DNA of 64,000 bases. It comes from Adiantum capillus-veneris (taxonomy: Eukaryota; Streptophyta; Polypodiopsida; Polypodiales; Pteridaceae). Shown in pieces: positions 24,653-36,999 of this stretch. Position 1 is the stretch's first letter; each line of letters opens with the position of its first letter. Where the stretch lies: NCBI GenBank assembly GCA_014529385.2, contig CM043971.1, positions 86,194,840 to 86,258,839 on the forward strand. The letters are read 5' to 3'. A model generated the notes under the pieces. The model searched no databases. It saw nothing but the letters and a program-made list of their open reading frames with translations, and was not told where the DNA came from. A program made the translations under genes and the position numbers.

Positions 24653-27600
24653 TACTTGTGATTATGCACAAAGGATGGTTTTCTCATTTCAAATGGAGCG
24701 ATGCTTCCGGATTGTGGCGTTTGTGCTTTCCGTTTCAACTGGATCTCAGTGGAATCGGTAAAGCAGTAAAGCTCTGTGGGTTGGTGTGTGATGAGAGGGA
24801 AGCTAATGCCCATTAAAATTGCTCATCAGAAAGTCCAGAGAGCACAATGCAGGTTTTGGTGAAAAATGTGCAGAGCAGAACAGAGCATTCATCATTTCTT
24901 TTGGTGCACTTTGAAATCTAGCTTTAAAAATATATAAATTGTTTTTGACTATTAAGGTATGCTTCTCAAAGGCAGTGCGACCGGGTCGCTTACACGAGTT
25001 CCTGTCCAGGAGACAAAAGTGCTTTAAGCTGTCCATTAGCAATTGTACAGCAGCACCATTCTTGGCGATTACCGTTGAACACTGGAGATCCTCATACCAG
25101 CTGTTTGCACAAGCTACACCAACAGACACCTTACCAAGGGGATCAATTCCAAGTTCCAGTTTCCTTCAGCTTGGCAGAGGGAGAGAAGAGAGCATATTAA
25201 TTTCTATGGAAGGCCAAACTGGCCTTTGATATAAATCAAAATGTACAGTAGTCCATGTCTGTATGTATCATGGAACCAAAGAAAAGTGGCAATTTACTCC
25301 GTCCACATGATACTGTTAATGGCAACCCCGCAGTTAAGGCGAGGATGTTTCTGTAACAAAAGTTGATAGAGAGTAGAATCTCCAAATCTTCTCCTCATGC
25401 TCAATCAAAGAAACTTATGAACATATATTGTACGTGCTTTGAACTACATGGTATACAAAGAGTGAGCTAGTAGGTTTGTTTATGAAAGGCTTATGTATCT
25501 TTTAATGATTGCACGTCCATGTGGTCGGGGGTGATGATGAGTGTTCATGATCACATGAGAATATGTATGGCTGATTTTGATTTGGAAATATAGATGAAGA
25601 TCAACTTGTTTATGTAATTGTAATGGCTCTTACCTTGAAAAACATTAGAATTTCTTTATCTTAGAGAGAATATATTGTGTTATTGGGCTCTTTGTAGTAC
25701 ATTTTGTACTTTTGCTGGCACTCGGCAAGTGCTAGCCATTATTATGGAGCTAAGTTTACCCCTTATCTTATGAGTGAGATAGAACTCAATTGATGGGTTT
25801 ATAAGATATGTTGTAATCATAATCATGACTTTTTGAAAGTTCGCATATTGTAAAGTGCTTATGGGCATTGGGTAGAGATTCAAGCTCTACATGTTAGGGT
25901 AAGCTCAACTTGTAGCACCATATGGGAATGCCCTCTAGCCACCTACAAAGAGATATGTTATCATCTTAGGGCGGATCCGCACGCAGCATGGGGCGGGGGT
26001 TAATCTAACATCAATTGCTTTGCTGCTATTACCTCAACGCTGCCTTTGCTAATCCAACTTTGCCAAAAATGGCAAAATTAGCCATGGCAAGCTTCATTTT
26101 GGAGCTACACGACACAGGCGTAGGTGCAACATGCTTTTTTGTTGGCAATAAATTCCAAAAAGTGTGACGGCATCTTTACCCCCTCCAACCATGCGTGTGA
26201 ATGTGCCCTTAGAAATCTCAATCGTAGTAATTCACAAGTAGGTTCGCAAACATCCTACATGGGTCCACCTACAAGTTCTTTAATGCAAAGCACGGTCTCT
26301 TTTTCTCTTTATCTCACAACATGCTATCTATCTCTTTTTGTTCAGACACCTCTTTCTGCCAGTTAGGCCCTTTGTCCTGCTCTTCCCCATGTTAAGCAAC
26401 CCCTCTAGACCGTCCCTTGGCTTGCATGTCCTTGTGATTTGCTTGCATCATACTGCTGTGTTTTCCCAGAGCTCATCTCTGTCTCTCTATCTCTGCTTAT
26501 GCATCCTCTTGTGGTCACTATCTCTGCATGGTTGCTTAGGTGATCCTTGGCTAGCCCACGATCGCATCCTCATGGAATGATAACACACACACACACACAC
26601 ACGCACAATTTTCCGTTGAACAGAGATAGGTAGGTGCTCATGGCCATGTGCACTCACACACACACAATTTTCCGTTGAACAGAGATAGGTAGGTGCTCAT
26701 GGCCATGTGCAGAGAGGCATGGTGGATTAGATGCGTACCTAGCCATCGCAATCTCTCATGTTCTGCAGTGAAAGGCTACTTTCGTGCTTCCGCTTAAGGC
26801 ACACCCAGGCGGTGATCGCATTCGACATCAACACTATTGTGTTCGCAGCTGCTTCTTGCGAAATGCAACATGCATGGCCCCAATATGATAGCAAGATGCT
26901 TTGTCACATTAAACTTGGGAAATCGAAGGAGGATGTCCTCACACCAGGTAAGTGCTTTGCATCTACTTAGAATGGATGTGGGTGATTGATCAAATAGAAT
27001 TGTGAATTGTCAATTTTGAGTCATAGTGTTTGGAAGGTAGCTTGAATATTATGCAATCTCTGTAATTAATATTGGTTTTGGCTACCAAAAATTAAACTTT
27101 ATTGGTTTTATCGAATTCTCCAAACTACACAAGGAATGCTGTTCGCTTTTGACCATGATTATGTGTATAGTTTTGGAACTATACTTTGGTTGGATGATAT
27201 TACAATGTTTTGCTAATAGATGTCTTGTTTTTTTGGCATTCGCATAACAACTATGATGTTGGAATTGAAAGGTTCCTTACTTATGATAGGTCCTTGGCAT
27301 GAACTCTTGCTTTATGTATAACTAGTATGTGATCTGCACGTTGTTGCGGCCAAATAATATGATTTCTATTCTTAAAATGTTATCTTCCCTTAGCTACAAA
27401 ATAATCAATGTTTTCTACAAAATAATCAATGTTTTATTTCTACATATATAGAGTTTGTTGCATTCTTGAAAGTGATAGTCAAAGGGTTCATGATCTCCTT
27501 GGTCTACCGTGGGAGCACAGTGTTTTAAATCTCGATGGTACAAATCAACTATGACAGTAGATTATAAAAAGATGAGAACTAAGAGCTGAATTGGCTTTCT

Positions 27601-27929
27601 TTTAGTATCCGCCGAAAGGTAATTGGTTCCGTCTACAATTCTCTTTAGATGCCTCACGTGTTTGTATCTCTACCTATGTTTTGAACCACGTATGGCAGCT
27701 ATGACAATAGCATACATCATCATCCAATCACAACAATATGTACGCAAGTTATTGTTGTAGCATATAAATTCTTTACAGTGTATTCAAGCACCATTGGCAC
27801 CTCAAAAGTTGATGGCAGCAAAAGAAAAAATAACAATTGCTTACTTATTTATCTTTGCAAGTGTTTTGGGCATTATGCTAAACTATGGGCATGCTGCAAA
27901 ATTGAAGTCTTGACTTCTAAGCATGCAAT

Positions 27930-27970
<41 letters not shown>

Positions 27971-27973
27971 AAA
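24653..27973. other. Intergenic DNA without a convincing gene
   Basis: Only short open stretches without recognisable domains. A 59-bp tandem duplication lies at 26604-26722 next to an AC run (26583-26602). A 20-bp duplication (CTACAAAATAATCAATGTTT) lies near 27397-27436, and a TC run at 27932-27965 adjoins the LTR of element B. ACTAGT near 27320 with GC-rich sequence behind it resembles a minus-strand Helitron end but lacks a clear hairpin. Confidence 0.5.
26604..26722 (+). repeat. Tandem duplication, 59-bp period, two copies
   Basis: CACAATTTTCCGTTGAACAG and AGGTAGGTGCTCATGGCCAT occur twice, 59 bp apart, nearly without change. Confidence 0.9.
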
Positions 27974-28122
27974 TGTATGTTTTTACTTGGGAGAGGAGTG
28001 AAAGGGCGGTGGTAATGCGTGTGCTAGCCTCCACCGAACCGTGCTATTTTATAGCCTCCCCCTAGCGTACACATTGGTTCGGCCGTGCCAGTGGCCTTGC
28101 CCATAGGACCCATGTCCTTTCA
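27974..28122 (-). repeat. 3' LTR of element B
   Basis: Begins TGTATG and ends CCTTTCA on the plus strand. It adjoins a C-rich tract, the polypurine tract of the minus strand (28123-28135). In minus orientation it contains TATAAAATAG, a plausible TATA box. Boundaries come from TG..CA and the polypurine tract only, since the partner LTR was not found. Confidence 0.6.
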
Positions 28123-29601
28123 TTACCCCCCCCTTGGAGAATCGTTTTCTTCCTCGAAAACAAACATAGAAAATGGTTTCTTAAGTGTGGAGACATTCTT
28201 CCATGTAGAACCTTCTTCAGGTCTATCCAGCCATTTTACCAACACTTGTCGTTTGACATGATGTCTGGTGCGAAGCTCATGAGAATCCAAAATCTTTTTG
28301 GGCTCATGAAGAATGCTTGGCGGTGTGATAAGGTCAACCAACATACCTGTGTCAATGACATTATCATTCTGTCTTAACTGTTTTCGTAAACGGCTAACAT
28401 GAAAAACATGATGAACTCGTGAGTGCTCTGGAAGAGCTAAGTTATAGGCCACTTGACCTATACGTTTGAGAATGGTAAACGGTCCACAATAGCGTGGTGA
28501 AAGTTTAGCAACTTTTTCCGTCTTCATACTTTCTGAATGCTCCAGAACTTTGAGGAAAACTTTGTCTCCTTCTTCGAAAGTAGCAAGACGTCAATGCTCA
28601 TCTGCGTACTTCTTATATCGATCTTGAGCTTGCTTAACATTCTGTCGAGCAACTCGAAGCATGTCAAAAATGGTCTTGGGAAAAATTCTTCGCTTATTGT
28701 ATCTTCTCCTTGGCCAGCCCACCGTAATGGGTGATCTACGTTGAAATCCATACAAAAGCATAAATGGACTAAACCCTGTAGTCACACGCTTTGAACTATT
28801 ATAAGCAAATTCCAATATAAGTAAGGAGTCTTCCCAATTGGTTTACTTCTTGCTAACGTATGCTCGTTCGTAGCATATTCTCTAGCACTTGATTAACTCT
28901 TTCTATTTGACCATCCATTTCTGGATGATCAGCAGTACTTAGATTAAGTTTAGTTTTCAACTTTTGGAACATAGCTCTCCAGAAGTGATTATCGAACTTT
29001 CGATCTCTGTCAGCACTAATGATACTAGCTGAAAGACCGTAGAGTTTATATATATGCTCTACAAATAGCCGTGCTAATTTCGGTGTCTTAACCGTAGTCT
29101 TAGTGGGAATGAATCGACCCATCTTTGTGAGACGGTCTACAATTACCCAAATGACATCATGGCCACGATTTGTAGTAGGTAGTCCTACTACAAAATCCAT
29201 AGAGATACTCTCCCACTTACCTTGTGGAATCTCTAAAGGATGTAAAAGGCCACCTACTTTGAGGCGCTCTGCCTTATTAACTTGGCACTGTTGACAGCTT
29301 AGTACGTACTCTTGAATATCATGATGTAAGCCCGGTCAATAAAATTGCCGTCGAACTAAGACATACATCTTACGGATATATGGATGACCAGCACTTGGAC
29401 TATCGTGGCACTCAAATAAGATTTGGCGCTTAGTGTCTGAGTCCTTTGACACACATACTCTAACTTTGTGGAGTAACTAGCCATCATCAATGAAAAAATT
29501 ATTCCATCGCTTAAGCTCTTCCTAAGTAAGGGTGGAGCTCTGTGTGTTGGATTTTTTATCTGCGCGAGCAGAGACATGTTGATCTGGCTGTTGAGAGACA
29601 T
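28123..29601 (-). pseudogene. Ty3 integrase with chromodomain of element B
   Basis: Three consecutive stretches. 28853-29200 is the catalytic core with MDFVVGLP, SADRDRKF and QIERVNQ, matching the D, D, E residues. 28591-28815 continues with MEFAYNSS and GFSPFMLLYG. 28123-28527 has SPRYCGPFTILKRIG (GPY/F module) and a C-terminal chromodomain (KKILDSHELRTRHHVKRQVLVKW). A stretch at 29356-29601 covers the region upstream of the core, but I did not see an intact HHCC zinc motif. Chromodomains steer chromovirus integration to heterochromatin. Several frame changes make this copy non-functional. Confidence 0.88.
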
Positions 29602-29649
29602 GTGAGTGTGAGGGATCCTTTTTTAAAACTGCACTCCACCCTTTAGCAT

Positions 29650-30289
29650 ATGATTGATCTTGTGCACACTTGCCACGTAATGACTCCAGAAATCCACTCT
29701 TTAGTTCCATGAAAGCAAGTGAATTAATCTGAGGCATCCGACTTAGTGCATCCGCTACTACATTATATCGCCCCTTGCAATATCGTAGCTTACAATCATA
29801 ATCTTGAAGGATTTCTGCCCATCTAGCTTTACGGCCCTTTAAGTCTGTTTGAGTAGTAAACCATTTGATACTCTCATGGTTAAAAACTACTTCAAACTCG
29901 GCACCATATAAATAGTGTCCTCACTTTCGTAAAGCGTGAATTATGGCATAGAGATCTCTTTCATAGACATAATAATTCTATTGAGCTCTATCTAACTTTT
30001 TACTTTCAAAGGCCATAGGTCTTCCCTCCTGGAGAAGTACCGCACCGATGGCTTTATCACTAGCATCAATCTCTACCACAAACGGCTTAAGTGGGTCGAC
30101 GATTGCTAGGATGGAAGCAGTGACTATAGCTATCTTGAGCTGTTCGAAACTGCGTTTTTGGGCTTCTTCCCAAGAAAAGGTCTTACCTTTTGCTTTAAGT
30201 TGATCTGTCATATCAACATTGATTTTGGCACGGATATATTGTCGATAAAATCTAGCCATGCCTAAAAATATTTGAAGCTCCTCAATCGT
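29650..30289 (-). pseudogene. Ty3 RNase H and connection of element B
   Basis: 30259-29978 reads GMARFYRQYI in its upstream flank, then AKGKTFSWEEAQKRSFEQLK and PFVVEIDASDKAIGAVLLQEGRPM. The later part (about 29980-29650) continues in other frames to MPQINSLAFMELKSGFLESL. It closely parallels the same region of element A. Stops interrupt near 29975. The right limit is the insertion point of element C, with target bases TCGT at 30286-30289. Confidence 0.85.
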
Positions 30290-32464
30290 TGTTGTGCTGT
30301 GGCACGTATATAGTGGGAACGGGCATTAAACGATTTATCTTGTGACTTTTTGATGCATAAGTATACTTCATATAATACTCATATGCATAAATAAAAGCTT
30401 TCTACCATACCTTAGTATTATCTTTGAAGTAATATAAATGTACATTACTATTAGAAAGTACTACAAGCAAATATCAATGATTGTGCCTCTTTTTGTCTGG
30501 GAGAAAAGCATTTGTATATTTCTTCTAATATCTCAGCTATACCCTACCATATATAAATTATTTTCTTCTTTTCACATTTATTTAATAATATAACCCTTCA
30601 ATAATGTATACCTTCTTGGATACATACAAGAGGGAAAGGCCTACTACAAGACTTTATGAAAAGGAAGATCCAAAGCTTCTTGGACCATCCCAATTTGAAA
30701 ATCCCGACCTAAGGGCGTGGAGAAAATGCCAAAACCAAGTCAAGCTCTTTTAGTAGGCCAATTTTGCCTTTTGAAGCATGTCAATCCGAGTTACATGTCA
30801 AAAGTTACAGGGAACAGAGTGAAAAATCCTCTCACAACTACACTGCAAGAAGAGATGGTAAACAGGTGAATCAAGTGAAAAGAGGTAATCTTGGTGTTTT
30901 TCCATAAAATAAGATATTTGGAGGATAAAAGACACAAGCATGTGAATGTGACACCTCAAAGATGCTTTGAAGGACAAGACACACAAGTTGGGACCCCCTG
31001 CTGGAGCCACACAAAAGATGCCTAGGTGAGGCCCATATACATCATGCACCCACATGGAGCCTCAACGACCAAAAATGCTGAGTTTCATGATATTTTGAGT
31101 CCTAATATAGCTCATTCTAAGAAATATCCAAAGAACATTTGATTTGGGCTAACTCTTTAGCTTAATTAAGTGATTATGTAAAACATGGCTCCCTCACCTA
31201 TAAAAAGGGAAACCTTCTCTTCATTGGGGTAAGTTATGAGTGAGTGAGACTAGCTCAATTCCATAGTGACACATTCATCTTAGTGCCACACTTTCTCTTG
31301 AAGAATGGCTGAAGTCTTGCCTCATCTTCTCTCTCCATTAAGGTGGTGGCGATTGCTCTCATATAAGATATATGTTGCTAGTTTTACTTTCATTTGAATA
31401 TCTAGTCCAATACTTGTCTCTAACTCTATCTCTATCTCTCATTATCTATCTTTAATACCACCACCACACTTAGATCTATCTCTAATTCTATCTTACTCCT
31501 CCTTTGGTCTCTCTTGTTGTGTCCTAATTGTTTCATTGGAAGGTATTCAAGTAACAACCTTGTCAATGTAATGGGTACAACCTTCTTGCGGGAAAAAATT
31601 ATGTGCACAAGGTTAGTAACCATATCTTCATCTTCCACATGCATCTCTCTCTCTCTCTTAAGGTTCTCATTCTCTTCCACAAACTCTAGAATCTCCTTGC
31701 TACAGGTACTTCTCTCCCCGTAGTATCCTTATTGCCTAAGGGCAACAATAGGGCTTGGGAGAGAGACTCTCTTCTTCTTCTCCTTTCACTTCTTTCACAC
31801 CTTTATCTTTGAACATTCTAAGTATATCATCGATGAATAACCATAATCCACATAGAGGCGATTTCTTTCATTTTCATTATGTGCAATCTATTAGTGTCAA
31901 CATTTGGATTAGTCGAAAGATTCACTTTCAGCAACGCATAGTGTTTCTATTTGGTCCTGAAAGGCTCAACGAAATACTTCTCTCACCAGATTCCATCATA
32001 CTACCTATTATTGACTATAACTTCTCTTTTGATGTGAGTGTGGTTATTTTTATTATGAATCAAGAGGATTTGCACTCACAACTAATTCCCATCGCTAGAC
32101 AAAACATATACATTATAGTAAGCACAAAGCTACATTTCCAAAGAGCAATCCGTAGCTTATTTGGACAACAAAGATTAAATATCATTAACTCATCCATTAA
32201 CCCTTTTATCTTACCCATGATACGATATGATCGTAATCTCGATGTTTTCATTTTTGTTTTGTTTTGACTATCTTTCATGAGTTCTCTTTATTACGTATGT
32301 GTTTGTAAGGGAAAGTGAGCGGCTTCTTTGGCTACATTTCTTCTTTAGCTCTAGAAGCTATGTTATCTACATCTTAGCTCCTTCTCATAACCCTTGAGCT
32401 TCCTCAAAAACTTTCACAGCAAGAGGCCTGGTGCCTTCCTGGCAAGACCGTCAACTTTTTGACA
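30290..32464 (+). repeat. 5' LTR of element C
   Basis: 2175 bp. A TATA box (TATAAAAAGG) lies at 31199-31208, so transcription probably starts near 31230. The remaining 1.2 kb, including a small ORF at 31833-32267, would then be in the leader of the RNA. It contains a short CT run near 31644-31659 that is much longer in the 3' LTR. GGTGAACCCGATGC just inside (about 32472-32485) is the likely primer-binding region; I did not assign the tRNA. Confidence 0.95.
31833..32267 (+). CDS. Small ORF inside the LTR of element C, internally repeated
   Basis: ATG at 31833 opens 144 codons; the frame is also open upstream to 31755. The protein consists of two similar halves. FLFGPERLNEILLSPDSIIL with PIIDY and DVSVVIF returns as SLFGQQRLNIINSSINPFIL with PMIRY and DVFIFVLF, each preceded by a KIHFQ / KLHFQ segment. 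The same ORF starts at 40102 in the 3' LTR with only a few substitutions but has lost one T near 40318 and is frameshifted. It lies downstream of the TATA box, ahead of gag. No known family recognised. It could be a real leader-encoded protein or a chance survival. Confidence 0.5.
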   Translation: MNNHNPHRGDFFHFHYVQSISVNIWISRKIHFQQRIVFLFGPERLNEILLSPDSIILPIIDYNFSFDVSVVIFIMNQEDLHSQLIPIARQNIYIIVSTKLHFQRAIRSLFGQQRLNIINSSINPFILPMIRYDRNLDVFIFVLF

Positions 32465-32517
32465 TATTTTTGGTGAACCCGATGCGAAACTGCCAGGGTG
32501 AGATTTTGTGCGTAACC

Positions 32518-33440
32518 ATGGGTGATCATGTTGAGCAACAGGGTATGCATTTTGACCCAGCAACAATGTAAATGTTTCAAGCATTTGCAATGTTCATGCA
32601 ACAACAACATGCTTCTGAAAAAAGGGAGATTTTAGCAACGAAGGCCATACAAGTGGTCGTCAACAGAATGGATTAGTTCAATGGAAAAGATGTAACCAAG
32701 TACTTACGCAAGTATGTGAAAGAGATGGAGCTACATCGCGTGTTAGAAGGTGAGATGATTCAAAGCTTTGAGCTAGTTGTTGCTCCAGAAATTAGGGAGC
32801 ATGTTAGGGCAATTAAAGATGGGCATGGGAGAAATTGGGAAGAGCTCAAAGTAGCTTTAAAGGAGGAATATTTCATGGAGGACTCAGAGAGAGTGACCAA
32901 AAGGACATTCTTAGAATGGGTAGTCAAGCCAAAGCAAGGACTATCAATAACAAAGCTACTTAGGGAATTTGAGCGACGCTATGTACAACTCACCAGGACA
33001 GAAAGGGCCACACTAGATGCAGAGAAGACAGATCTTTTCTTACAATCCGCAGGTAAAGAGTTTCAAGAAAATTTGGAGCTTCTCCTTGAAGATAAAGATG
33101 CTGAGCAAGGACTAAAGACCAGTTGGAATGAAGTTGAAGGTGCTGTCTCGTTGCTTGCCAAACGACAAAGAAGAAGGGACAAGATGGTAGTAAACACTAC
33201 AAGTCCTTCAACCTCAACTTTTGACAAAATGGTAAAGCCTACTTATATAGCTCCTAAGTTTGATGAGTCTATGCTAGATGAACTTGTGAAGGGAATGCGT
33301 TACTTGAAGGTGAAACTTGCAAAGCTTGAAGAAGAAGGCACACCATCAGGGTCACTTCTTAGGCAAAGATAACAGCCCAAGGAAGGGTTTGTTAATAGAT
33401 GTATTTGGTATGATAGTACAAACCATGTAAGAAGGGATTG
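32518..33440 (+). pseudogene. Ty3 gag of element C
   Basis: ATG at 32518 opens MGDHVEQQGMHFDPAT and soon meets a TAA (near 32566) and a TAG (near 32671) in frame. From 32716 to 33372 the frame is open, with helical gag text (KYVKEMELHRVL, EWVVKPKQGLSITKLLREFE, LQSAGKEFQENLELLL). After a TAA at 33370 the same frame gives CIWYDSTNHVRRDCDDF, a zinc knuckle in which the second cysteine has become tyrosine. Three stops and a damaged knuckle make it non-functional. Confidence 0.85.
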
Positions 33441-35425
33441 TGATGATTTTCGTGATGCTTTGTCAAAAGACGTTGTCTTTTTTAAGGATGGTAAAATCCA
33501 CTTAAGAGAGACAGGTCTACCCTTGAGAACTAACTTTGGGAAGGGGGGAATGCAAACCTTAGTTGAAGATATGGCAACTAACCATGCCACCTCTTCAGTT
33601 GAGGCAGCTACTTATGGAGTAAAAATTGAGCATCTTACTGATGAAGAGGTGAGTGACCATCATGGTCAAATTTGGCCAAATGTCATGCAATTAGCTAAAA
33701 AGAAAAAGCTTACAAAAGAGATTCTACATGAAGCAGGTGATTGCATACGTCTAGAAACAGGATGGAATGATCCAGTGGACTCATTGTCAGTGCATGCCTA
33801 CATTACAAAATGCCAACAAAATGAGGCGATTGTAGAAGAGAAGCGCAGGCATGAGAATGCTGATGAAGGACCATCAAAAAGAGCTTCTAGAAGTGGGGGA
33901 AGAAGCGACTCAATGCCTTCTCAAACACCCTCAACACAAGGAGCATCTCCACCTGAAGTACTCATGGAGGAGTCTATAACAGAAAAGAAGAAAGAGCCAG
34001 CAAAAGGTAAGACAAAAGGCCCAACTTATAAACTACAATCTGATATTGAGGTTGCTACAGATTTAAAGAAAGTCTTGGAGGAAAGGATCTTAAATAGCAA
34101 GATTGAGTTTACTCTAAGAGAAGTTCTTGGCATTGCAAAGCGTGAATTCCATGAGGAGATCATTGACATCATCAAGAGGAAGAGGCAAACTCTTGCTGAA
34201 GTTTCTCGTCCACAATTGAAGGGGAAACCTCAAAGACACAAGGGATACAGCTGCAAAATAAGGAGGAGGATGATGGAACTATGGTAGGATGCTACCAATC
34301 TAGTGGGAGAGTGAAGCAAGTGCATTTCTCAAATGATGATGAAGAAGTTGAGGATATTCCTAAGAGTTACTATTCACGAAGTCATTGGGCAAGGGCTACT
34401 ACAAAAACTTTGGTCAAGGTAGGTGATCTTGAAGAGCCATTGATTGACCATGGTTCAGAAATAAACATAATATCAAAGAGTCTCTACAACAAGTGCAAAT
34501 GGTCGATGGACACAGATCATGGCTAGATGGTAAAAGTGGCAAAGAATTCATCCGGTGAATTGTATGCAGCATGTCCAGGTGTGAAGGTAACAATAGGTGA
34601 TGTAAAGATTGACCAAAACTTCTTTGTACAGGATACATCTTCATATCATCTCATCCTTGGACAACCCTACATTGTGGGAGTTCGAATGGAAACAAAGGTA
34701 ATGGATGATGGTTCAACATATGCTAGGATACGTAGCAAAGATGGTAAACGAGCTGTCTAATTTCTCACAGTTTGTGTAAACCATGAAAGAAATCGTGACA
34801 ACCTCAGAGAACATCCTCTACCAAAGGTGAGCAAAGAGTTTCATGATCATAGAGAAATGATGGGTTTTGGCCAAGTACCATTGTAAAGCGAGATTGCAGT
34901 GGTACAGAAAGAAAAAGGGTCTCGCCTGATCCAAAAATAGGTGAAACTTTTTCAACGGGCTCCTTGGTAACAAGGAATGGATCAGTATGTTTTACAAAAC
35001 TTGAAGATTTGAAGAAATGTGAGAGGCAATATGTGCATAATGTACAAATAGGCATGAAAAAGAGTGGGTTGCTAGAGCCTACTGAAAATGTTTTGGGTTT
35101 GTGTGAACAAGTTTCTTTTGTAGATACTATGGGTGAGCTTGATGCTATAATGGGGTCTAATTTGCATCTTGAAAATGAAGTTGTGGAAGTTTGTTCTATG
35201 GAAATGTATCAAGTAATAGAAGCCTTTAAAGAAAGTCAAATAGTTGGCCCAGAAGTCCATGTGGAAACTAAATACAAGAGTGTAGCAAAGAAGGTGAAAC
35301 TAGTAGCTTCACCCTTACCACCCAACAACAGGGAAAAGATTAAGCAGGCTTCTTTACAACCAAGTTTGAGGAATCCTAAAAATATTGGGCATACCTTCAC
35401 AAAGGAGTCTTTTCAAGAGTTGTAG
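33441..35425 (+). pseudogene. Post-gag region and aspartic protease of element C
   Basis: 33460-34287 is a long open stretch rich in Lys and Glu, ending in KREFHEEIIDIIKRKRQ. The protease spans 34281-34760, with EEPLIDHGSEINIISKSLY (DHG at the active site in place of DSG or DTG) and, after a TAG near 34525, DTSSYHLILGQPYIVG. 34964-35425 is a further open linker without known motifs. From memory, DHG is usual in this lineage, so it need not be damage. Confidence 0.75.
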
Positions 35426-35554
35426 ATTGGTTGCGAGGAGTTTCTAACACAGGAGGAGACAAAGTGCTTCAAAGAAATGCTTTCAAATCATGGTAAGGCT
35501 TTTGCATTTGAGCCACATTAGATAGGATGTGTTGATCCTTCTATTGTAGCTCCA

Positions 35555-36900
35555 ATGGTAATTTTCACAATACCTCATGTGCCTTGGAATCTGCGGCCCA
35601 TTCCCGTTCCAAAGGCTCATTTGCCAAAGTTACTAGAGCTACTGAATGAGAAAATCAAAATGGAAATCTTGGAGCCTTCTTGTGCTCCATACTCAAATAG
35701 GTGGTTCACAGTTCCAAAGAAGAATGGTTCTCTACGCTTCATCCAAGATATGCAACCAGTGAACAAGGTGACAATTAGAAATGTAGGTACAGGTCCAATT
35801 GTGGATGAGTTTGCAGAGGCGTTTGCAGGGAGGGCAATCTAATCAATGGGGGATCTCTACTCAAGGTATGATCAATTTCAGCTTGCAATCGAAAGCAGAG
35901 ACTTGACAACCATGAGGACACCTTTTGGTTTGGTAAAGATGTGTACCTTGCCATAGGGAGCAACCAACTCGGTTTCACATATGATGAATGGGATGAATAA
36001 GGTCTTACGTGACTTTATTCCTCAAATCACAATGCCTTTCATTGATGATTTTCTTATCAAAGGATGTGAAGAAAGTGACAAAGATGAAGCTTTGGATCTC
36101 AAGAGATGTCGCAGGTTTGTGGTAAATCACATAAATGATTGTGATAAAATTTTGTCTAGGCTGGAAGAAGTGAATCTTACATTGTCAGGGAAAAAGTCTA
36201 TGTTTGGTGTCAATGAAGTGCTCATTGTGGGGCACATGTGCGGCCCATATGGTAGGAAACCTTGTCCAACAAAGGTAGATGCCATCCAAAGAATGAAAGA
36301 AATATGCACTAGCATCATTGAGGTAAGAAGGTTTCTGGGAGCATGTGTCTTCTATGTTATTTGGATTCCACATTATACACATGTAGCTGATCCTCTTTAT
36401 CAGCTGCTTAGAAAGAATCAAAAGTTTAAATGGACAGAAGCACATGTAAAATCCATGAAAAAGCTAAAGGAGTTGCTCCAGTCAGCAACAACGACTTTGA
36501 GAAAGGTAGACTATGAGTGTCAAAGGCCAGTAATTGTGACAGTAGACACCAGTCCTAGAGGGATTGGATGGGCAATAGGGCAAGATGACAAAGAAGAACA
36601 CATGTATGTGGTAAGATTTGGAGCAAAGGTACTAAGTGCTCGCCAAAGAAACTATCCACATATAAAGAGAGAGTAATGGGGTATGGTTACAGCCTTGAAA
36701 AGTGGGAAAGGCTACCTAATTGGTGCATGTGTGGTTGTAGAAACAGATTGTCTACCACTTCTTGGGATGATTACAAGCTGCTCAACGCCAGACATTGCTA
36801 TGTTGCGGTGGATTGCCTACATTAAGTCCTTAAATTCCGAGTTCAAGCACATTGCAGGTAAAGACAATACAGCTGCAGATATGCTATCAAGGGCAAGGTA
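35555..36900 (+). pseudogene. Ty3 reverse transcriptase and RNase H of element C
   Basis: Reads RPIPVPKAHLPKLLELL, SNRWFTVPKKNGSLRF, MQPVNKVTIRN, then after a TAA (near 35840) GDLYSRYDQFQLAI, RTPFGLV, and after a TAG (near 35957) the catalytic segment MPFIDDFLIKG with both aspartates present. VGHMCGPYGRKPCPTKVDAI closes the thumb. RNase H follows from about 36520: VTVDTSPRGIGWAI, FGAKVLSARQRNY, VVETDCLPLLGM, HIAGKDNTAADMLSRAR, with a TAA at 36674-36676. The wording is unlike elements A and B and unlike the common seed-plant chromoviruses; lineage not assigned. Confidence 0.88.
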
Positions 36901-36999
36901 TGAAGATGAGTCACAGATAATTGATGAGGGAGATGATGTGGGCACAAAGTTCTATTCCATCTCTCATGTCAAAGGTAACTATGTCTGCATGACTAATAC

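Noticed and set aside
24803-25229. Open frames on both strands downstream of the receptor kinase
   Set aside because: No domain or splice support; the two strands overlap each other and neither has clear codon bias.
27300-27350. ACTAGT with GC-rich sequence, like a minus-strand Helitron 3' end
   Set aside because: No convincing hairpin at the right distance and no Helitron sequence behind it.
31432-31680. Minus-strand ORF inside the 5' LTR of C (and its partner at 39671-39949)
   Set aside because: It changes length with the CT microsatellite, runs against the element and shows no internal structure, unlike the plus-strand LTR ORF.
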